Origin: Manis javanica
Taxonomy: Eukaryota; Chordata; Mammalia; Pholidota; Manidae
DNA length: 64,000 nucleotides
Direction of reading: 5' to 3'
Assembly: GCF_040802235.1 (NCBI RefSeq)
Contig: NC_133168.1
Coordinates: 32,507,759-32,571,758 of the forward strand
Position 1 is the stretch's first letter. Each line of letters begins with the position of its first letter. Under the pieces are notes generated by a model. That model made no database searches and was not told where the DNA came from. It worked only from the letters and a program-made list of their open reading frames with translations. Positions 48,771-60,344 of this stretch are shown here, one piece after another. Position numbers and translations under genes: made by a program.

Positions 48771-49050
48771 CTCCCTATCTGAAATGCTTACCCTTTTGCC
48801 CTGAATGTGGCTGATTCCTTCTCATCTGTCAGATGAGACCTTTTCAGAAAGATGTTTCCTGACCCCTGCCATGTAAATAACTCACCATTACCTTGGCCCC
48901 ATTATTTTTCATCCTAGTAATTTTTCACAGTTTATAATTGTTAATTACTGAGTTTTGTCTGTCTTCTCAACTATACTCAAAGTGCCAGTGGGATACCTCT
49001 AGCACAATGCCTAGAAGGTGATTAATAAAAGGTAGGTTCTCATTTTTAAT
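48771..49050 (+). mobile_element. L2 LINE 3' end
   Basis: 'tccctatctgaaatgcttaccc', 'ctcatctgtcagatgagaccttttcagaaagatgtttcctgac', 'ttgtctgtcttctcaactatactc' and 'agcacaatgcctagaaggtgattaataaa' follow the L2 end in order. Confidence 0.8.
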
Positions 49051-49994
49051 GAACTGTCTGGCCAGATTATCAGCTACAATTTTTCAGAAGTTAGTAATTA
49101 GTATTTCCTCTATGTGTGGTGATGCTATGGGTGACTGTCAAAGACCAGTTTGCATTAATTTTTCATATTTCCCAAAGCCTTCTCCTAAGGTATAAAGTAG
49201 GTGTCAAGTAGAGCCAATGAGTTTTTGTATGTTTTTATAAGAACCATGGAATGTTCTAAGTAGAAGCAACTTAAGAAATAATCTACATTCAAAGATCTGT
49301 TATCTTTTAGAATGAAAATAATCCTTAAATAATATTTTCTTGAAGGTGGCTCAACTTCTTTCAGTTAACAGATAAGAAAATATCATAGCCCATGCCTAAT
49401 GTTGCAGAATTTGTGATTTACAAATGGCCATAATCTGACACCTTTGTTTAGAAATATCATCCATTAGCTTGAGAATTTAATTTCATGAACTATTAGTCAA
49501 ATTACTCAGTTTTATATTACCTACATATGGTATATTCAGTTAAGCCATTTATCAAATAAATATTTATTTCCTACCCATTATGTACCAGAAACTCTTCTAG
49601 ATAGTTGAAAACACATCAGTGGGGATATAATAACAATGCAATGTGAACACAGATGGAGCAAGTCACACCTCTGAGTCCAGAGGTGCCCAACATATCTAAT
49701 ACACCTTTGAGTTTCAGGTTACCCAAAGTTGATCATTCAACCAAGTCTGATTTATACAGAAAAGCATCCTCCATCCCATTTTCTACAAGAAGTTATGTCA
49801 ACTATTCTATACATTTTCCTCAACATTCATTCGCTCTTGTCGGAGCACTAGTCCCAAAATGTGATTTAGGAAATATGGGTGCTATGCTAATGCTTTCTCC
49901 TGCATTGGACATGGAGTTGGAGTCAACCTCAGAGGTACAGAGGCAGCAAGACGGAAGGCACATTTCCCAAAAGCGAAGCAGATGGCAGCAGTCT

Positions 49995-50019
49995 CCCCTA
50001 TAAGCTCAGTATGACGTCA
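49995..50019 (+). promoter_or_regulatory. TATA-like box and full CRE palindrome
   Basis: CCCTATAAGC at about 49996-50005 is followed by the full 8-bp CRE TGACGTCA at 50012-50019, the target of CREB/ATF proteins. A full CRE is uncommon because its CpG decays. The order (TATA before CRE) is unusual for a plus-strand promoter. On the minus strand the CRE would precede the TATA-like box, and that box would read CTTATAGG. No transcript start can be shown. Confidence 0.35.
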
Positions 50020-51107
50020 CTGCCCTCATTCCTGTTTCCCTGGTGTTCTCTCCCACCACACCCACTACAACAGAGTTCTCCTAGTTCCCTGATAAAATTC
50101 TTCTCATTCTCTGAATATTTACCTGGCTTTCCTGGAATTCCGGCTAGACTTGCTGCTTTACCTGGAAACCAGCAGTGCATAACATATTTACTTTGGATGA
50201 CAATGATAGAACAGCAGGAAAGCCAGTGCAACAAGTATGGAGTTTTTAAAACAATGGGATAGTAAAACTACAGTATTTTTCCCTCCTAGAACAGTGAATA
50301 ACATGTACTGTATTTTTAGAATTAGAAAGTAATGCAAATTTCCCATTTTAACAGCTCAGATCTCAGCTGCCAAGTAAGAAAATCCACAAGTTCTCCCTAC
50401 TGTCAATGAGCTTTCAAAGTTTATGCTTCTGGTGTACTTCGGGGTAAGGAGGAACTTGTTGCTAAATATATTGCATGTTCTTCCTACCAGAAATGTGGGG
50501 ATTTCTCAGAACAACTAGGGTGATTGAAAGGGTGATTGAAGTCACTACAGACTTTTCCTTTCTGAGCTGTTGGTTCTGTTACTAATGAAAGACAAAGCCT
50601 AGTTGTTCTCCCCATGATGAAGGTTTCTCTGAAAAGCCAGAGGCGCTTCTAAAGACAGGGAGCATGGACCCTGGTGAGTTCAGAGAAGGGCATGTTGGAG
50701 AACAAGACTAAGATTTTATCTTTCTTGCTGTTAGTTTTCTAACAATCCCTAACTTGCAAAATTCTTGTCAGTACACAGAACTGGATGTCCAGCCCTGTGT
50801 CTTGTCTTCTGTTTGATGCTCATGGTGAAAATTAATTATCTACCTCCTCTAAATTCTTAGAGACCTTATTTCCTATATAGGAAATACACTGTACATATGC
50901 TATATCACCAACTAGATCACAAGCTTCCAAAAAGTAGGTATAGTTTACACTTTTTGCATATCCTCCACTGTCCTAGGAAAGATACTTTATGCAGAAGTTC
51001 TACATGAATAAGTTAATCCCTTAAACATTCTATGTATGAGTAAGCTAAGGGAACAGTAATATCTGCTGACAATATTCCCCAAGTTCCCTGTCTCCTTCCC
51101 TAAATCC

Positions 51108-51131
51108 ACCCCCCCCCACACACACACACAC
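51108..51131. repeat. C9 tract with (CA)n
   Basis: A run of nine C followed by about seven CA units. Confidence 0.9.
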
Positions 51132-51384
51132 TCCTGTAGATACTAAAAAGAAACCCTACTCTTCATTTCCATTAGCTCCAGCTCCCAACTTGCCTTGGCC
51201 TATCCTGATATTATTATAGTAAAATATATTAGTAATTGGGCCTGTGTTCAGTTTCATCAAGGTTTTCTTAGAGTCTGTTGATCTAAAGAAACAGTACTCT
51301 CTGGATTCCTGCCTATTTTTTTCTGTCAGTCTTCTTTGTGAGCTCTTGCACATACACATTCCTTGACATTGTTCCACAGGCTCC

Positions 51385-52430
51385 TCTCTTATCAGTCAGT
51401 CCAGGTAATATCTTTATTACCATCTGCCTGCTAGTGACTGCCAATTTGTTTCTGCAGACCTGCTCACTTCTCTAAGTATCTGATCCATGTAAGCAACTGT
51501 ACACTGGACATCTCTATATATATGTCCCACCAGCACCTCAAACCTTAAAAAACCCAAACCAGAATTATCATCCTCCCTTTTCACATCTGCTCTTACTCCT
51601 AGGTTTCTGATCTCTGAAAATGACACCACCATCAACCTAACTGCCTGTACCAGAAATCTTCCTCTTGACCTGACTCATCACAAATCAGCAGTGGCTGTCA
51701 GTCCTGCTTCCTCCATACATCTCTTTACTTCCTGGTCCCTAAGTTAGTTCAGGTGCTAGCATCTCTCACCATATTGCTGAAGTCCTGTTCCTGCTGGTCT
51801 TTCTACAGATGTACAGTTTTTTAACCCCTCTAGGTTATTTAATGTTGAAACCAGAATGATCTTTCTAAAATATAAATTTAGCCATGTCACTGTGCCTAAG
51901 AATCTTTCAGTTAATCCCACTGTTCTTATATGTAAGCAGAATTATTTACCTTGACTTACAAACCCAATGACCTCACCCGTGCAACCTTATCCCCAACACT
52001 AACCTTTTTAGCCTACCTAAACATCTTTATACCACAAATGTACTGTGCTCCTTCCCCCTCAGTTTCGACTCTTATCACAAAATATTTCCTGAGTCCTAGA
52101 ATATTTCCTGTCCTCCTGACTTAGTCTCCAACTTCACCCCATTCCTCAACTCCTTTATTTCAGCTCCACCTTTTCCAAGAAGCCTTTCCCAGCCCTCTAA
52201 GTACAGGTTAGGTGCCCCCCTTGGTATCACAGAGCATAAGTACTCTACCTTTGATCCCATTATTCATACTGTGTTATCCTTGACTACTTTTTATTCTGAA
52301 TTTCTCACTAGCTCCTTCCATAGGACTGAAATTCCATCTTTTGTTTGAAATTTAATCCCAGCTTCTGGCCTAATAACACATAGTTAGCACTCAGAAAATA
52401 TTTGCTGATGAATGTTTGAATAATAAATCA
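51385..52430 (+). mobile_element. Long L2 LINE fragment, 3' kilobase
   Basis: The longest L2 copy here, over 1 kb. Characteristic blocks appear in order: 'cctcaaaccttaaaaaacccaaaccagaattatcatcctccc', 'gaccagaatgatctttctaaaa'-like at 51850, 'agccatgtcactgtgcctaagaatctttcag', 'aagcctttcccagccctctaag', 'tatccttgactactttttattctg' and the end 'cagaaaatatttgctgatgaatg'. The ORF2 frame is lost. The 5' limit is approximate. Confidence 0.85.
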
Positions 52431-53699
52431 CATGAAATTACTTTCCCAACATGAGTGGTACACTGAAGAGAAGAATATGTCTTACCCTGTGTTTATAGCT
52501 GGAAATGGGTTTTCCCCCTTCTTAACTGTGATGTTTATCAAGGAGAGGCAACAGCCTTATCAAGTGAGACAAAGGGAGAACTATGCAGAGCAGCTTGCTG
52601 TGAATGGTTGTAGTTTCCATGGAGAGCAGATTCCCCCCACCATGAGGTCCACACCGAGTAGGGGTCTAGAAACCTCTAAGTTAATTCCTATGGGATTGCT
52701 GTTTTCTTTGACTCATTGACTAATCTGAGATAGAGCCAATAATAAATACATCCCAGACTTCTGGAGCACTCTGGGAGGGAGGTTGCAGATCAGTTTTTCA
52801 ACACATATTAAATACATACAAATGATGGTCATTCAGAGCTCATAGTTGGCAGCTTTTATTAAAAGGGGCCTGTTTCTTATTTGACTACTCAAGAGTACCT
52901 GGCATTACCAGAAAATTCAAAGGAACTCCTAGTTTGACTACTCTCCAATTAGAACTATAGCAAGATAAGAAGTAATATATTCAATGATTTCAGTGATTAG
53001 AAACCGTATGTCAAAGTTAAAGACCAACAAGCAAAAAATCTACCATTTTCCCCTGAGTGGATTAGGAGAATGTTTTTAAGGAAGTAATAAAACTAAAGTT
53101 CTTAGCTACAAAGCCTATAGAACGTGTTGACTTCTTTCTAAGAAAATTAACTCCCTAAATTAAATAGTAACTCTACCAAGAGGCATTTAAAGACTACTTA
53201 AGAAGATTGCTCTTGTCAGGAACATGGGGCCTAATTACTTACTGGGTGCTGGAGACACTAGTTAACTTGTAAGAAGGAAAAACAAAAGAAATGAACAAAC
53301 ACGATTATTTTGTCATATTACTGGGTCCAACATATCTGAAACTGCAGCAAAACAGAAGAACACAGCGAAAGCCAGTCTTTGAAGCAGTTAGTTTGCAAAC
53401 TGAACCCTGACACCTCAGTATACGAACTTGGATGCAGCCCTATCAGAGTTATTTAGGGTTTGTTCTGATTCCACCAACATCTATGTGCAAGAATAATACA
53501 TTCAAATGAACACAGAACTCAAGTCAGGAGACCCGAATTTATTTATTTATTTATAAATTAATTGGTATATACAGATTTCTAAATACAAATCTATTGATCC
53601 AACCTACTTGGATGGATTTTGATGTATTTAATCAAGTTTAATTGCTATTAATGTTAGTGTGGATAGGTGATAAGCATTGAGAAATTATAAAACAAAATG
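52431..53699. other. Unique DNA, nothing seen
   Basis: No gene that I can support. The 95-codon frame at 52432-52719 is unrecognised. A short TTTA run lies at 53539-53554. Confidence 0.5.
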
Positions 53700-53815
53700 T
53701 CTAAGCCACTTAAATTTATTAATACATTTGATCTTCAAAATCATCATATGAGGTAGAACCTGTCATTATGCAATTTATAGATGAGGAAACTGAGGCACAG
53801 AGAGGGCTTGTTATG
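53700..53815 (-). mobile_element. MIR SINE, antisense
   Basis: 'cacttaaatttattaatacatttgatcttcaaaatcatc', 'atgaggtagaacctgtcattatgc' and 'tagatgaggaaactgaggcacagagagggc' give an almost textbook reversed MIR. Confidence 0.93.
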
Positions 53816-54520
53816 TTGTAACACTTTTATGTTTCAGCAAAAAATCTGCACTTACAATAATGTATTATGGCTTTAGTAATGTACTAGATTTACCATTAAT
53901 TTTATTTAGAATTTTCTTGTACTCATATTCTTATTTGAAACTAGTCTAAAATTTCTTTTTTGTGCCATAGTTATGAGATTAACTGGGAAGTTTGTAGGTT
54001 TTATGAGCTCCAGAATATCGTAGAAACTATTACACAAAGGTTCAGGATAGCTTACCAGCTAGTCATTTGGACCTGCACATTCTTGGAAGGTATTCCCTAT
54101 TAATCTATTCAATTTAAGACATAGTAAGTCATATTTTTTTAACATTCTCCTTAAACACAGTTTTAATGAGTAACAGTCTTAGAATTTAATAAACATATCT
54201 AAATCTGTGTTTACAACACTTTTCTCATTCTCAAAATTCACTTTTATTTTCTTTGTGTTTGTTTATCAGTGTATATGTTTTGTGTGTTCTCAAGTTTCAT
54301 CTTTTGTCTTTTTAATCACTCAGCTTTCAAATTTTTTTGTCAAGTATACCATTTTATGTTTTCTAATTAATTAAGTCTTGTATTGGTTTTCATCTCTAAT
54401 TATTCCTATCTGTTAATTTATGTGGGATAACTGGCATTCCAGTTATAGATTTTTAGACTGAATAATTAGTTTATTTTTATTTTTACCTATTTACTGACAT
54501 GTTTTTAGAATTACATTTCT
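53816..54520. other. AT-rich DNA, possible very old antisense L1 pieces
   Basis: T-rich on the plus strand, with phrases such as 'atgagattaactgggaagtttgtaggtt' and 'cattctccttaaacacag' that resemble a reversed ancient L1, too weak to call. No gene. Confidence 0.35.
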
Positions 54521-54582
54521 TTTATATATCTATCTATATCTATATCTATCTATATATATATATCCATATATCCACATATAAT
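54521..54582. repeat. (TATC)n/(TA)n microsatellite
   Basis: TATC units mixed with TA runs and ending in ATATCCATATATCCACATAT. Confidence 0.93.
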
Positions 54583-54864
54583 AAATGCACAAATTTTAAC
54601 ATACAATTTGATGAAGGATGGGACCCAAATTTAAATCTAAGTTTTAATATATAGCAGCTATATAAACTTGGACATGTCACTGAACATTTCAGAGCTGATG
54701 AATCTTCCCCTTCAACTGGAATACAGCAATAAAACACCAGGCTATCACAGTACTTAAACAAGGTATATATTTAAAAGATCCTATTAAAGGACGCTATAAA
54801 CAGTGCGCAAAGGAAATATTAGAATAAAAGATAAACTGTACCCATGGCCAAGTCCACTCTATTT

Positions 54865-54990
54865 TTCTAGATTTCAGTTTCCCCATTTGTAAAATGGGAA
54901 ATAGGAACACCAACACTGTAGGTTTAATAAAATAATGTATGGAAAGAACCTTGAAAGTTCCTAACACATTAGAAACATTCTATAAAAGGA
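54865..54990 (+). mobile_element. MIR SINE 3' part
   Basis: 'gatttcagtttccccatttgtaaaatgggaaataggaacacc' is near-consensus MIR. The rest ('taataaaataatgtatggaaagaaccttgaaagttcctaacacat') fits the MIR 3' part. Confidence 0.93.
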
Positions 54991-56064
54991 TAACATCTCT
55001 TACTATTATGTACTGTTCCATGACTTCATCTTTTACATAACAAACGCATACTATGTACATTTTAGCCCCAGATTCATACATAATCAGTTTGATATATGAA
55101 AAAATGTTGCATCAGTCTTTTAAAGATCCATAATTGTCAGTGGATCTCCCCAGATCTGCCTAATTAATCCTAGCTCCCTGTGAGGTGTTAGCCTTGACGT
55201 TTTTGTGAGCCCTGCAAGATGGCAGTTACCATTATCAAATTCCAAAGACAGTCCCCACTGGCTTCACACTCAAGCTCCCTGCCTCCTCCACAGAAAGCTG
55301 CAAATAAATTCCTTTACAGAGTTTTGGAAACCTCAGGGTACAACACGTAGATTGAGAACTTGGTTGGTTAGTCTCCTGGCTTCTCTTCTAGAATCAACTT
55401 GCTATGGAAGTATCAGGGTTCAGATGGCCTCCTTGCCAAAGGGTTAAAATCCACTTCACATCTTTCTGAGTTGCATTCAGCAGCAACCTGGAAAGATCTT
55501 TCACTTATGACTAATTATACTACAAAAAGTCAAGCTTGCAAATTTAGGAACATACTGTCAACACTTTGCTGCAAGGAGATATTAATTGACATTAAATCAC
55601 CAGGGAATGCCTACAGAAATGCACTGTATGCTAAAGGCTTTCTGACTGAAGAAAGGTAAGCACAATGAAATAATTGGATATGATTTTCTATTTCCTTACA
55701 ATGTTGCTAAATATTTAATTCAGCAGCACTTGGGTTCTCATTGTTATTATTAACTTACTTGTATTCATTTTGTCTAGCTCTCTGTGTTTTTTTAAGCTCT
55801 TTAAAATTAAAGAATATAGTATTAAAATCTATTTACTTTATTAATCATAATACTTTCTCAGGATTAACTATTACATTGAAACCTGGGTCTGCAACACTAT
55901 TGAGAGAAGTCAGAACTTGCAAACATTTTTAAGGGAGAGGTAGGTATGTTGGATTTGAGCATGAAGTTATCACTATACATTTGAGGAATATATGTATGTT
56001 CCAAAGTAATTCAAAATATTTCTCTACCCTTCAAAGCTGGAGTTATGGAGAAGACATGTATGCT
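54991..56064. other. Unique DNA with an exon-like frame end at 55656
   Basis: No gene that I can prove. A plus frame 55399-55659 (86 codons, unrecognised) ends exactly at a good splice-donor sequence GAAAG|GTAAGCA at about 55656. The stop codon is formed by the donor itself. An upstream frame at 55205-55447 overlaps it. Without a clear acceptor this remains a curiosity. Confidence 0.35.
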
Positions 56065-56435
56065 GCTTACCTGTATTCCTAGCTTTCATTCTTCCAGACA
56101 GGGGACTATTATATTTTCCCTCTCCTTGAAATTAGATGTACCCACGTGACTTCTTTAGGCCAGTGAGATACTAGTGTTGCTTCCAAGCAGAAGCATTTAA
56201 TTGCAAGTATGAGACCCTCCAGCATTCTCCTGCTCTGCCTTGGCTACCATGGAAGTGTATGTTCATATGTAACCATGACATAGAGCCATCACGTGGAAAG
56301 GGGCTCTCCTAGGGGAGTCACCCAAGCACACAGTAGACTTAGCATGAATAAGAAAGAAACCTCCATTGCTTTAAGATTTATAGTTGTTTGTTAGCAAAGC
56401 ATGGCTCAGCTTTGTTAACCAATACAGAAACCACC
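56065..56435 (+). mobile_element. Old LTR, MLT1-like
   Basis: It contains 'cattcttccagacaggggactattatattttccctctcc', 'agatgtacccacgtgacttctttaggccagtgagatactag', 'ctctgccttggctaccatgg' and 'gctttaagatttatagttgtttgttagcaaagcatggc'. The order and the last block match MaLR LTRs (taagccactgagattttggggttgtttgttac...). Solo, with no internal sequence. Confidence 0.7.
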
Positions 56436-56672
56436 AGGCCCTAAGATACAAGTTCCCTTGATTCCCTAAGCATGAGTGTCCATTCTCTCCTCTAACTCAC
56501 TATTAAACTTAAAATTATACATTTTTTTTAGGCAAACTAATAAGAATATATTGGAAACTAGCACCTGGAAAAACAGTTGATTAGATTGACCATGTGACCT
56601 AGATGGAAAAATATTCACATTAACATACTGGATTAAATGTCTACTTGAATTTCTCTCCTTGAACCTAAGGGG

Positions 56673-57092
56673 TATGTTAGTTTTTTATTGCTGTTGTAAC
56701 AAAGAGTGATTTAAAACAATGAAGATTATTTTAAATTTGAATTTAAACTTAAATTAAGAAAAAAAAAAAAAAGCCTGGCGAGTACAAGTCTAAATCAAAG
56801 TGCTGGCAGAGCTGTGCTCCCTCTGGAGGCTTCAGGGGGCATCTGTTTTCTTATCTGCTTTACCTTCTAGTGGTTGCCTATATTCCTTGGCTTGTAGCCC
56901 CATTTTCAAAAAGCATCACTTCAGCCTCTTTTTCTGCCATCACATTTCCTACTATATATTCTAACAAGGCCCCTGTGATTACATTGGGCCTAGCAGAATA
57001 ATACAGAATCATCTTCCCATCTCAAGACCCTTAATTTAAACACATCTCTCAAAGACCCTTTTGCCATATTAGATAATGTTCACAGCAGGTGT
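56673..57092 (-). mobile_element. MLT1-group LTR, antisense, with internal A-run
   Basis: The plus strand starts TATGTTAGTTTTTTATTGCTGTTGTAAC and has 'gctgtgctccctctggaggcttcaggggg', 'tgcctatattccttggcttgtagccccat', 'tgtgattacattgggcctagcagaataata' and 'cttaatttaaacacatctc'. These are in the order of the reversed MaLR LTR. The piece that should read '...aaatttattatcttacag...' is replaced by an AT-rich palindrome (56740-56755) and an A-run at 56759-56773. Confidence 0.8.
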
Positions 57093-58745
57093 TCTGTAAT
57101 TATCTGGCCCCATCATGTTTCCCCACCATTTCACACCCCTTCTCACCTTAGTCTAGCACTTAAACAGAAATTTTTGCTGAATAAATCAATGTTTAATGTC
57201 AAATGTACACTGTATAATATCCCCTTTATCAAGAGCTCAAATGACATAGTTAATAAAGTAACAAACACATAGAGAAAAAAAGGCAATGCCCTTCACAAAA
57301 GCAAGAATAAGAGAAAAGAAAGTACCTTGATTCAGGCTAATCAAATTCAATGGGAAAAGGAAGTAAAATGTCTTCTCATACTGGCATTCAGTACTAATCC
57401 TTAAGAATCATGAAAAAAAATGCTTCAAGTCTATGACTGTTTATATAAATATACATATCGTATGTACATATATCAACACTTGCTACATATGCATGGAATC
57501 AAACCACGAGTAACTGATCAGAATGCAAGTCTTGCTGAAAGTAGCTCTCACTGTCTTTCATCCCTCCCACACAAGGTGATCTGCTGAAAGGCAAAGGTGG
57601 TTATTTCATTCTTTCCACTTTGGGGTCTGAGCAGGATCATTCCTTCTATTTCTGCTCTCTTGGTTTCTTCATATTCAATTATTCACATGGGCCCTAAGAA
57701 AACAGAGCAAAAATCCCCCTTTAAAAGTGTGGTCTCCCAAACCTATCACGCGCTGCGACTCTACAGTAGTTTTTTTATCACTGTCCTCTGCTGACCCCGC
57801 ATTCACAACGCCGCAGATGGAGGACGTTCTCTTTACTGAGCTATCTGGCGTGCAGACACTCCAGCATCTGACTTACAGTTTTCATCATTCTCTCTGAAAA
57901 GCAGCCTTGACAGTTCTCGGATCTTTCAATTGTGATATAAACTTATTGTAACAACTATTGATTTTGGTCTCCTAAGTAACGAATGAGTGAATGTAATAAT
58001 TGGATTGCAGATAAATCTCAACTACAACACTAAAGTTCTAGGTGGAGTATAGGTCATGAGGTAAAAGCTAAAAATATGGAAGACCCAAGTGTTATTTTAA
58101 AGAGCTGTTATAGAAAGAAAATAAATAATAAGTATTTTTTTGGCCACTAAAAACAAGTGCCACCTAGAGGTCAGCAGCCACACTGTGGCCCGCAAAGTCC
58201 TCAGAGTTGATGGCCCCCTGGCTGCGGTACGCACTAGGACTAGCTGAGCCATACCGGTGAACCCTACAACATTCCTTGACACCCAGACTAATTCCCTGCT
58301 CATGCAGACTTTCTTCCCTCAAATTTCAGATTTGCTCTCACCTCCTTTCCATGCTTGTTGATTCTAGATGTTCAGCTTGCTTTATTCCTCATCCATAAAA
58401 CAACATCAGAAGAAAGAATTAAGATAACACATATAAAACAAGGAGCATAGTACCAGTACAGCACGCCACAAAAAATGCTGTCTGATTGATTTGTTCAATG
58501 ATTTTTTTGATTGATTGACTTGTTCATTCAGTATATTCAGGGCACAATATGTACAAGAAGACTCTCTACAGGGTGTGGAAGAGATTATGTCCAAAAAGAC
58601 ATGGTCCTTACCCTCAATAATTTCACAGTATAGAATTTGTTTATTTGTTTGTTTTAGGCTGGGCTCTATCGACCTCTAGGGTATGGATATTTAACTTCAG
58701 AAGTTCTGTGAACTCCTGAAATTATAAGCAGAATTATATTGCATT
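57093..58745. other. Unique DNA with small CpG clusters
   Basis: No gene that I can support. Two short CpG-containing patches: 57740-57860 ('cacgcgctgcgactc', 'ccccgcattcacaacgccgcag', 'ctggcgtgcag') and 58185-58260 ('cccgcaaag', 'ctgcggtacgcac', 'accggtg'). No TATA box or splice sites stand out. Confidence 0.45.
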
Positions 58746-59170
58746 CATAAGTGCCTGTGAGACATTCTCTAGAAATAAAAGATTCATCCTTTCATCCGAT
58801 ACAGAAAGGGATCTGTGTAGTGGCCTTTATTGGTGTGTGTCTGCTCAGTATTCCTCTTTTAGCAACAGAACCCATTCCTCTCCTTTGGAGAAATATCACT
58901 TTCCCATTCCCAGTCCATATGGCTCGGATGGGACTAAGCTCACCACCTGGCTCCAGTGTGGGTCTGTGGCCCAAGCTAGTCCAACCAAAATGAGGAAGCC
59001 ATACACACAGTTACTGATAGTCATCTTTGCCACCATGTGGGGAAGTCTGCCTGTTGGGAGCAAACAAAGAAGAAAGCTAAGTAGAAATGTAGAAGACAAA
59101 TTTACAACTTTTTTGGAAGACATAATTTTATCCAAGGCTGAAGATGTTACAGTTATATAAGGAATAAATT
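58746..59170. mobile_element. Possible ancient repeat, family unknown
   Basis: 'tctgtggcccaagctagtccaaccaaaatg' (58962-58992) is a phrase typical of old interspersed repeats, and AATAAA occurs at 59162-59167. The overlapping open frames on both strands (80-113 codons) have no domain. Single-copy DNA is also possible. Confidence 0.35.
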
Positions 59171-59279
59171 TCATTTTTTGTGTAAACCTGTTAGAATTGT
59201 CTTTCTCTCCTTTTTCTTGAGAATCAGTCTGGCTCATTCAGGTTAAACATTCCTAACAAACAAACAAAAGCACCAGTTT

Positions 59280-59660
59280 ATTGCTCTCAGATACAAAGCT
59301 CTCCAGTCTATGGCTATTAACTCACCTTACTTGACTCTTATATTCTTGGGACCCATTACTTTAACTATTCACCCCCAAATTCAAATTCAACCCACCATCA
59401 GCCCAGGGCTTACAATGCCCTCTCCATTGCCTCCATGTCCACTTCTTCCCATGTTGTGGAACATAATAGCAGAGACTATTTTTCTACTTAGATTGGCCCT
59501 GAGCCACTTGCAGAATCACAAAACCAACACATAAGTTTTCTCCATATTTTTCACTCCCATCTTCAACATGCTGAAATGATTAAACAACTTTTAGCCCAGT
59601 CAACATAGTAACATTCAATACATATTGGGCATTCAGTACTTATTTGTGAATAAATGAAAT
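59280..59660 (+). mobile_element. Possible L2 LINE fragment
   Basis: 'aagctctccagtctatggctattaactcacc', 'cattgcctccatgtccacttcttccc' and the end 'aatacatattgggcattcagtacttatttgtgaataaatg' resemble the L2 layout, but identity is low. Confidence 0.45.
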
Positions 59661-60344
59661 AAAGAATGCTGAAAGCTTTCTCCATCATCCTCAGAAGGAA
59701 GAGAAGCTACCAAAAATAGTGCTTGATCCAGGGTCCTCCTGGGGACCAATCCTTAGTGCAGAGAATGTTGGCTTTATCGTAACTTGGTGCATCACAGGTC
59801 AGAGAGTACCCTGCACATGACATCAGAGAAGTGGGTGCATGAATTGCAATAAATTGCGACAATGTCTAGTTTCACTGTTATGCAAAAGTTTTTAAAACCT
59901 ATCCATAACACATGAATAGTAAGTGAATAAAAACTGCAAGTTAATACACGAAAATGAAATTACTCACTACATGAAAAGGGTGGAATTTGGAGTTATATTT
60001 CCTCTTTTTGAAAAATTCTTATATGCTACTTAATATTATTTTAAGTATTTTCAAAAAACTAGTAAAAAATCCCCATTTTTTTTTTTTAGTATTGCAAATA
60101 GTTCACTTGTATTGCAACACATCAAGTGAGAAAATTCCGTGGTGACAAAATATCTAGAAGTAGGGCACTGAAAACACACATACAGTTTGGTTTAAAGGAT
60201 GAATTAATTTGATTAAATGGACTATATTTCATCAAAATATATACATAGCATTTGAATTAGAGAAAAACGTCACAAAAATGACTAAAGAACTTTTTCCATT
60301 GCAAAACCTGAAAACAAGGTGTATATTTTTGAAACTATGTTTAA
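59661..60344. other. Unique AT-rich DNA, nothing seen
   Basis: Includes a T-run at 60077-60088. No repeat or gene. Confidence 0.5.

Larger units (their letters stand above)
49051..51384. other. Mostly unique DNA with CRE/TATA-like motifs near 50.0 kb
   Basis: No gene that I can support. A weak repeat-like start lies at 49540-49640 ('atcaaataaatatttatttcctacccattatgtaccagaaactcttc'), and a weak L2-like piece at 50870-51030. A 116-codon plus frame at 49653-50003 has no domain that I recognise. It ends at the TATA-like sequence listed next. Confidence 0.45.

Noticed and set aside
58896..59237. 113-codon minus-strand frame
   Set aside because: It overlaps 80- and 107-codon plus frames and a probable ancient repeat.
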